Assembly: GCA_963921795.1 (NCBI GenBank)
Contig: OY997653.1
Coordinates: forward strand, 23,298,658 to 23,362,657
Direction: 5' to 3'
Length of the DNA stretch: 64,000 bases
Source of the DNA: Nannobrachium achirus
Lineage: Eukaryota; Chordata; Actinopteri; Myctophiformes; Myctophidae
Shown here in pieces: positions 56,310 to 64,000 of the stretch. Numbering within the stretch: position 1 is the first letter of the stretch; each line of letters opens with the position of its first letter. Under the pieces are notes generated by a model. The model was given only the letters and a program-made list of their open reading frames with translations. It was not told where the DNA came from and searched no databases. Position numbers and translations under genes: made by a program.

Positions 56310-56535
56310 TCAAATGCTGGGGCGCCCGCTTGCCTACTGGTCCAGGCGCATACCACTTAGGCATTGCCACATAGGCATGGATGCCTGGCGGCGTTGCCGG
56401 TTCGATTCCCTATCCGGACGACCTTTGCCGTGTGTCATTCCCCCATCTCTCCTGCCATTTCCTGTCAGTCTACTGTCCTATCAATCCATAAAGGCACAAA
56501 AAAGCCCCCAAACAAATCTTAAAAAAGGGTCAAAT
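56310..56535 (+). mobile_element. tRNA-derived SINE after the kelch fragment
   Basis: Begins with GGGGCGCCCGCTTGCCTACT, has B-box CCGGTTCGATTCCC and the CATTCCCCCATCTCTCCTGC tail followed by A-rich sequence. Partial relatives lie at 54158-54210 and 62215-62330. Confidence 0.8.
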
Positions 56536-56975
56536 ATCAGGGAAGGAAGGCCATCAAATAAAACACGGTTTTAGTCCATTTAAATAATTAATCGAATTTA
56601 AGGGTTAAGGATGTTTTAATGTAATATGTAAACTATCTGCGGTCAGTGCAGTGAAATAAATAAATAATGGTATTTACAATCTGATCCAGGCTCAGCCCTG
56701 CACAAATCAAAGATACTGGATTGGTTTAAAAAGAGACTCAACAAAAGAAACTGGTGTCTACATGACAAGAAAGAGACACTGGTGTCTACATATTGACAAG
56801 AAAGAGACAGAGGAGAAAGTACAGGTAGTAGTAGTAGTAGTAATGCTGGGGCATCAAGGCTGCTGTGGCCTCAGGTCATGCCATTTTTTGAGGGGCACAA
56901 GGCCAAACTGAAGGGCAACGACGGCCATAGCCTTCATGGCCTCCCTGGAATTACAAATAAATAAGAATAACATAC

Positions 56976-58155
56976 GTTTTCAGATTTTACCGAACTTGTC
57001 CGCCATATACGCGTAATAGATATAAAAGGGGGCTTGAGAAAGTGTCCATGAATGCAGTTTTCACTATGGTGAAAGAAATGCAAATGCCCCCCTTTCAATG
57101 CCATACCTGAAGGCAGCATTCAAGAGTCCAAACTCTCCTGGACTTGAATGCAGCATCTTATGTAGAAAGAACTGCCCTCTGTGTAGAAATCCATGCCATT
57201 ACACCACATCTCCAGTATTGACTTCATTATGGTCAGTTCAGTGTGGTATTATTTACCGAAAATAGCAAACGCGTTGTGAGCTTGGAGGTCTGCCATTTTC
57301 AATATTTTAACCAAAAGGCCCTTTTAGAAATTTTAGCCTCTGCCTCTCTAACATGCTCTGAACTTCCCTGCACAAAACAAAGAGACCACACGGCATGGCT
57401 GATAGGAGGCTTTCTGTAGAAAACAATAAACAATTTTGAGGTAAGACGTTTTTCAATTAACTTTGCATTGGACATGCAAATAAAACAGTCAAGGTCCCCC
57501 CCACACCCCTTTTTATCAATCATGCATATTCCGGTATGCATGTGGCGTGCAAAAGACAAGACAAATGGTTTTCAGATTTTACCGAACTTGTCCGCCATAT
57601 ACGCGTAATAGATATAAAAGGGGGCTTGAGCCCCTGCCCTTTTACCCGTCTGTAAAAAGTGCCCATGAATGCAGTTTTCACTATGGTGAAAGAAATGCAA
57701 ACCTGAAGGCAGCGTTCAAGAGTCCAAACTCTCCTGGACTTGAATGCAGCGTCTTATGTAGAAAGAACTGCCCTCTGTGTAGAAATCCATGCCATTACGC
57801 CACATCTCCAGTGTTGACTTGATTATGCTCAGTTCAGTGTGGTATCAAGTACCGAAAATAGCCGACGCGCTGTGAGCTTGGAGGTCTGCTATTTTCAATA
57901 TTTTCACCAAAAGGCACGTTTAGAAATTTCAGCCCCTGCCCCTCTAACATTCTCAGAACTTCCCTGCATAAAGAAGAGACCACACTGGATGGCTGATAGG
58001 AGGCTTTCTGTAGAAAGCAATAAACATAAACGTTTTTCAATTAATTCTGCATTGGACATGCAAATAAAACAGTCAAGGTCCCCCCCACACCCCTTTTTAT
58101 CAATCATGCATATTCCGGTATGCATGTGGCGTGCAAAAGACAAGACAAATGGTTG
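56976..58155. repeat. direct tandem duplication, about 590-bp unit
   Basis: GTTTTCAGATTTTACCGAAC starts both units (56976, 57568). Shared blocks follow in the same order: GGCAGC(A/G)TTCAAGAGTCC, GTGGTAT, a palindrome half-site (57258, 57856) and TATTCCGGTATGCATGTGGC. A third, inverted, diverged copy lies at about 31395-31720. Confidence 0.9.
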
Positions 58156-58284
58156 TATAAAATAATTCCTAGGGTTTTGTAATATTTTCTTTGTTTATGT
58201 TCCTTTGAAGGCTGTCATGCTTTTTAGACCGACGCCATATAGGCATTAATTGCCTTTTATTCAGCACACATACAGTAGGTTCTG

Positions 58285-58466
<182 letters not shown>

Positions 58467-58946
58467 GGTACAGGAAAAGAGGATACATACTGTATCCTGT
58501 CAAGTCAAATGAAAATGGGGAAGCTGTCTGAACGTTCCCTAAAACATCCTGGACAACGTTCCATACGTCCTCGTAGCTCCAGTGGTTAAAATTTCATTTA
58601 GATAGCATGTTGTTTAGAGTAGACAAATGCTAGATTCATTGTTTTCCTGCTGGTATCCTGTGTGTGTGTGTGCGTGCGTGCGTGCACACACTAAAGTTTG
58701 TTGTTTATTGTATCTTGTCAGACATCCGTGCTCTGTTAACTAATGTACCCACAAGCTGTCAATAAGACTGAAAATCTATAGAGACCATTTAAAATGACTC
58801 GGCACACACAATTCACAAGTCTGTCATAATGTATGCACTAATGTGTGTAGCAGTGATACAAACTAAATAGACAAAGCTAATGTGGCCTCAGGAACATTCA
58901 CTCACCAGAGCTTGAATAAGAACTCTTCCAAAGAGATACATTAAAT

Positions 58947-59117
58947 CAGTGTTTCTCAAACTTTAAAATGTCATGGTCTCCCCATAACCAAATGGACCCG
59001 TTAGGGTTCATTTGGTTCCATTTGTACACTGTCAGAGTTACAGACTTGTAAAGGTCAATTTAGACCCCTCCCTAAAGGAACCCACAGAGTCCCCGGATTC
59101 CACTTTGAGAACCATTG
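58947..59117 (+). mobile_element. short hAT-Charlie-like MITE
   Basis: Ends CAGTGTTTCTCAAACTTT and CACTTTGAGAACCATTG. Flanks CATTAAAT (58939-58946) and CATCAAAT (59118-59125) agree at 7 of 8. The interior is the (A)CCATTTGTACACT...GAGTTACAGA repeat also seen near 11.6, 12.2 and 25.1 kb. Confidence 0.85.
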
Positions 59118-59997
59118 CATCAAATGATAGAGAAAACAAGCTTGCAGACAGAGAAATAACTATTAATGCTGGGTTTCCATCCTAAAACAAAAGTATGTGA
59201 ATTATAATTCATTAAAGATGGAAAACGATCACTTGATGCGTAAGTATATACAATACTAATATATATTTCTGTGCAAAACATTGCGCACCATATTAATAGT
59301 GGAAATACATGTCAAATTAGCGCTGCAGTCTCTTTCCTATTTTGTTTTACGCCCTTGTATCTCTTGTAGATACATTCTAGTCATATTACTTGCTTGAGGT
59401 CGGCTGATAGAAACACATTTAATGCACATTTTAGTTTTTTGACATTGCAAAAGTTTACTTAAAATCCTCTTGGATGGAAACGTAGCTACAAACAGAGAAT
59501 TCAACTTACAGACAGAGGCATTACAGAGAAAGAAAGTAAATAAATTGGAAACAAGTAAAACGTACCATAGAAAAACAACGTAGGAAAAAGTACCAACTAC
59601 AGACAAACCAACTAGCAGAAAACATTTCACAGGCATAGCAACCAGCCTTACAAACAGAATAACCAACATACAGAGTAAAAGACAGACCAGTAAACAGAGA
59701 GGTAGACAAACCTACATACCCGGATATCACCAAATGGTAGCCAGGCATACCCTCTGACCCTTTTTCATATTAAACACAGACGCTGGGGCTATTATTTGCA
59801 GTTTCTTCAGCCTAATTGGAACTGTAACCAAATAATGGCCTGGGGCAGGCCGGTGCAAAAATAAATAAAAGCCTGCTTGGACACCAAGCATTTAAAAGAA
59901 CCAGGCAGCTATTTGCCTGCTTCTTTAAACCGCTTAATTGGGGTCCAAATCAATTTTGCGTATGAAACGCCACGGCTGCTATTTGGTGATATACGGT

Positions 59998-60055
59998 ACA
60001 GACAGACAGTCAGACAGACAGACAGACAGACAGATAGACAGACAGACAGACAGAC
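59998..60055. repeat. (CAGA)n microsatellite
   Basis: About 14 units with a GATA interruption. Confidence 0.95.
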
Positions 60056-60664
60056 GGGGACCACATGCAGCCTTTTACAACCTGGACGCAGCGACACGAG
60101 TCAACTTAAATGAATGCCTGATGATCCATCTTCAGTACACATCTACAGGCTACTCCTGATTTGGCACGGTAGGTTCAAAGTGTTAAATATATATATATAT
60201 ATGGATTGATTTCCACATTGCATCATGCTCTCATCATTTCATTCTCTTTTACAGTATAAGCATTTCTTTACAAGTCTTGTAATGACTGAGCTCCGTACGG
60301 CTCTGAGGTCCCGTTAGACCGTGACGTAAGGCAAAAGTGCACCTGAAACCACACCACACCACACCACACCACCACCATCGCTGTCGTCACTGCATCTACC
60401 GCAGCGGTTCCCACACCTTCTCCGGATCAGGGGCTTTGTGAGCTTGTAGATCAGCTATTTATTGTTGGTGAAGAGAGTTGTCGTAGATGGAAAAAGAACT
60501 CATCGAGTACAGTGCAAATCAGGTCTGTTTTACTAGTAAGCATAGTGAAGTGATATTGATGTAGTGATATTGATGAATTCCAAATATTATCAAATGATCT
60601 TGCGGTACCCCTGGACTGGCAACACGGCACCCCAGGGTGCCCCGTCACCCACTTTGAAAAGCCC

Positions 60665-61098
60665 CGGTGTAAAGTAACTAGTACAGTACTTGAGTAAATG
60701 TACAAAAAGTACCATTTAGAGGTATTTGTACTTTACTTGAGTATTTCCAACTTCCAATACTTTTACTTCTACTCCATTACATCTTGGATCCAAATATTGT
60801 ATTTTACTCCACTACATTTATTTGAGAACTTTAGCAGTTACTTTGCATAAATACATTATAATATTATAAAACATACATAAACCACTTTAGCCCTATTTTA
60901 TACTGTGACTATTTGAAAATAGCCTATTTTCAAACATTTAGTACTTTTAGTTATTTAAGTACATTTTGATGTCTATACGTTTGTCCTTTTACTCAAGTAA
61001 ATTCTGACGTCTGGACTTCCACTTAACAGAGTATTTCAACAATGCAGTATTGATACTTTTACTTAAGTAGAAAATGCGAGTACTTTTTCCACCACTGC
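60665..61098 (+). mobile_element. TACTTGAGTAAAGT-type MITE, near complete
   Basis: Runs from GGTGTAAAGTAACTAGTACA to TACTTTTTCCACCACTGC, with a minimal palindrome TTGAAAATAGCCTATTTTCA at about 60912. It is the cleanest copy of this family in the window. Confidence 0.8.
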
Positions 61099-61597
61099 CG
61101 GCGCCACAGGTTGGGAACCGCCTATCCACGGTAGTTACTGTGACGTACGTCATCACACGAATATCGTCGGAGGTTTTGTCACAGTGATGCAGGCCAGATT
61201 CCTTTAAGTTTCTGTTAACATTTTCCTATCCACACCTCCTGTCCTGATAATGCCCTGCCATATGCATTACATCATTGTATTTCTTCGACATTGAAATCCC
61301 TCTCCTTTTGTTTCATAACGTGGCTTGCTCGGTCATATACAGTCACTGCCAGTAATTCATGCATGGAGGATTGAGATGACTGGAAACACTGCTGGGGGGC
61401 TCGTCCCACAACGACCTAGATGATGATGACAGTAACTCTCCACAGGTGCATCCAAATTTAGTGGCGTCACGTCTGCTAATAATGCAATTTGAAGTAGGCC
61501 AAGGAGCAGCGCCGGCCGCTAAGCACTCTAGTAGTCTCTCTGTGTGAGCAGGAACGGGGAACGGGGCCTGTGTCTGTTCTCATTTCAAACGAGGAGC

Positions 61598-62001
61598 TAG
61601 GGATGGGACGATAAGCCATATTATCGTTTATCGTGATAAAAAAACACTCACGATAATCGTATCGTGGAGATTTAATTTATCGTGATATTGTTGTCTGTCA
61701 TGCACTGGGATCAATTCACCTTTTATTTGCCGAGCTGCATATCCGGTACCACTTAAACCCTCTATAATTGGTAAATTACTAGTTATTACTTAAAGTACTT
61801 ATAATAATGTACTTGATACAGTCTTTTTTTCACTCTTTCAAATGTCGCAATGCGACGCGTTGTGAGCTTGTAGATCGGCTATTTTTTGGCAAATGTTCCG
61901 CCCCTGGATAATGGATTTTGATTATCACGATAATATCGTAAATCGCGATTTCTTTTGTCACAATAATCGTGATATGACATTTTCATATCGTCCCATCCCC
62001 A
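61598..62001 (+). mobile_element. hAT MITE, TAGGGATGGGAC family, with perfect target duplication
   Basis: 404 bp beginning TAGGGATGGGACGATAAGCC and ending CATATCGTCCCATCCCCA. The 8-bp CGAGGAGC is present on both sides (61590-61597 and 62002-62009). A palindrome half-site lies at about 61845-61893. The perfect duplication fixes the element ends and the 8-bp rule for the whole family. Confidence 0.95.
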
Positions 62002-62214
62002 CGAGGAGCAGCATGATTCTCGCAAATGTAAAAAGGAAACGCAAAGCCACTGACAAGAGACTTGCCGACAAGGCGACGCATGGTAACAGGTCTTTCTTTA
62101 GTCATTAATGTAGATATGCCCAAGACTGCAAAAGCCTAAATACAAGCATGTATTTGATGAAATCCAAAGCGGTTGTTGTAATCTCAGTTGGAATACGTTG
62201 CACATTTATTTAGG

Positions 62215-62330
62215 CTAAGTCATGGGGTTCAAATCTGACCTGAAGGCCCTTTGCTGCATGTCATCCTCTCTGTCTCCTGCCTTTCCTGTCTCTCTACTCT
62301 CTGTCAAGTAAAGCAAAACATGGCAGACCT
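62215..62330 (+). mobile_element. SINE 3' half
   Basis: GGGTTCAAATCTGACC is followed by CCTTTGCTGCATGTCATCCT and the CTGTCAAGTAAAGCAAAA tail, the same class as at 56310. Confidence 0.65.
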
Positions 62331-62344
62331 TTTTTTTCTCTTCA

Positions 62345-64000
62345 TCTTTAAAGACCGCGTTTAACAACACATGATTTATCAGAAACACTATATTTTCCTC
62401 AGAAAGTGGCGACATGCCTCTTATCTCAAAACCATTGCAAAGCTGTGCATGTTTTGCCAGACCTTGCTTTGGGTGAAGAAAAAAGTGTCATTTAAAAAAA
62501 TGCTTTTTTTTCCTTTCTACCAAATTTAATTTGAAACATACTCAGCCACTGCCAAAGCCAATACAAGAGATCTGCAGATGCACATTTACACAGACAGACT
62601 TCCATTTCCTTTGTGGCCCAAAATATGTAAAAAATAAGAACAGTACAGTTTCCCTTTTTTGTTAAGACTTCTATTCCACAATGGGCTTATCACACAGGTG
62701 CTTCGTTAATCCAGGCATGCCATAGAGAAGTCCCAACTATGAATGATGGAAGGTTACTTACAATGTTACACTCGAAGAAACATTCCCATCGAGACAACCA
62801 TTGATATCACGTAAGCCCATCTCCATGCATGGTCCAGTACACAGCATGGTTGTCCTTAGCAACCACACCAGGCCATTTTGACTGAACAATGTCACTGATC
62901 CAAGACACATTCCAACCGCTCCGTTAGTTGGTGGATTCTAGTGAGTTTATTCTTTTATTTGCCCTTATTTGAACTTTTGCAATCAGTAAACAGTGTCACT
63001 AATTCACACAGCAGCCATTTTGCACAGCACAGAGTGTGATGTAAGTGAGAAATGGCGGCTGTGTGAATATGGTCACGATAAGAGAGAGAGAGAGGGGAGG
63101 GACAGACAACCGTAAGGCTTCTCTCTGGGGCCACATTGACCTATTAGGCAATACCTTTTTACCATTTGCTTAGCAGTTTGTCCAGAAGTTTCCAAAAGCT
63201 GTATTGCATTTACAGTCGTTGGGATCACCACACGTGTTCACCGTGGCTTGTCTACCAAAACCGAGTCCATTTCGGCAGCTGTTTAGAGCAGGAGACTTGG
63301 TCGCAAAACACAGCAATCCTCCAAGCTTCCTCCATTCACAATGGTCACTTGGACTGGAGGCTCAAAGGCTTTTCTATCCCTGTTTAACAGAGTATTTATA
63401 GCATTGGCTCTTTCCCCACAGCACTGACCAGCTATTTGTGGTGGGCATACAAAGCCGAATTCAGGACAGTCGCGGAGGACCTGCGACGGCGTATGCATGC
63501 ACGTGTTAGGCTGAATGGCAACACTATTGTGCAGTGGGCTTATAGCAACATATTCATGCTTGTTTTTCCCACTCGGGAGAGGACCTGCCGTTGCACATTC
63601 AAGCATGCTCCTAGCGCTGAGACCACCAAGTGCTAGACGTCAAAGTCAAACACGGTCCGACTCTTCGCGAAAGAGCTCAGCTTGGCACTTCAAATCACCT
63701 TTTAAAAATAATATATCCGCATACTGTACTGTAGCAACAGAGGCGGATTTAGCCATGTTTCCACCTTTTCAAATGAAAACGGGCGCCCAGATATGCCACC
63801 AGGGGGGGCAGGGGTCTGTTCGAAGGGGTCCGTTAAGAGTAAAGCAGATTCTGCACATATCATGTTTCCTGGGGGTCATATTATGAAGCTTATGTAGTAA
63901 AGAGGACACAAAGACCTGCATGCTGCCAGTGAGTCCACGGCACTGGCGGTCAACTCGGCAAAGCAAAGCGGGAAAGGGTCTGCCGTCCCAGTCGGCGTCA
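62345..64000. other. unique-looking DNA, no gene seen
   Basis: Few recognisable repeats. Short frames at 63.2-63.9 kb show no splice-site-bounded coding structure or known domain. Confidence 0.4.

Noticed and set aside
63166-63966. Overlapping short frames near the window end as a partial gene
   Set aside because: No consistent coding frame, splice signals or known motifs could be followed to the edge.

Overview
The window is vertebrate, almost certainly teleost, nuclear DNA. It has large (CA)n, (CT)n, (GATA)n and (AATTG)n microsatellites, GT-AG introns, tRNA-derived SINEs, degraded non-LTR retrotransposon pieces and a very dense load of short non-autonomous DNA transposons, many hAT-like with 8-bp target duplications. 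The species cannot be named from sequence alone.

Layout. 1-8.0 kb: repeats and microsatellites with no gene I can support. 8.49-25.9 kb: one multi-exon plus-strand gene, beta-taxilin (txlnb), resolved to exact splice sites from start codon to stop codon and poly(A) signal. 26-38 kb: repeat-rich intergenic DNA with LINE remnants, a SINE split by a 600-bp fold-back element, and a hAT MITE. 38.5-41.3 kb: a minisatellite-like region spreading perfect CArG boxes (CCATATATGG). 42.0-42.5 kb: tandem tRNA-like modules. 43.3-43.7 kb: a hAT element with a perfect target duplication. 44.58-44.64 kb: an orphan terminal-exon candidate. 46.15-48.56 kb: a 2.4-kb transposon containing a recurrent 15-bp motif. 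49-52 kb: mostly unique, pyrimidine-rich DNA. 53.9-56.3 kb: an intronless KLHDC3-like kelch retrogene with a broken partial copy behind it. 57-58.2 kb: a tandem duplication of about 590 bp. 61.6-62.0 kb: another hAT MITE with a perfect target duplication. The remainder to 64 kb shows no recognisable gene.

Main discoveries. (1) The 198-nt intron of txlnb at 22448-22645 is an entire hAT MITE plus one G on each side. The 8-bp target duplication (GCCCGAGG / GTCCGAGG) straddles both splice junctions, so the transposon itself appears to have created an intron inside a coding exon at a cost of exactly two codons. (2) txlnb has two adjacent 75-nt exons (15758-15832 and 15901-15975) that look like alternatives for the same 25-residue coiled-coil segment. 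They are separated by a 68-nt intron whose likely branch point lies only 36 nt from the donor, the classic arrangement for mutually exclusive splicing. (3) A palindromic module of about 70 bp (half-site close to AAAATAGCAGATCTACAAGC) occurs about 38 times, whole or as half-sites, inside at least eight otherwise unrelated transposon families. (4) Microsatellites directly precede two txlnb acceptors, (TG)n at exon 3 and (TGTC)n at exon 9.

Functionally, txlnb encodes a long coiled-coil protein of the syntaxin-binding taxilin family with an acidic, low-complexity tail. The kelch retrogene would encode a substrate receptor of the KLHDC3 (CUL2 E3 ligase) type. The two genes have no evident joint function; they are neighbours in a transposon-rich region.
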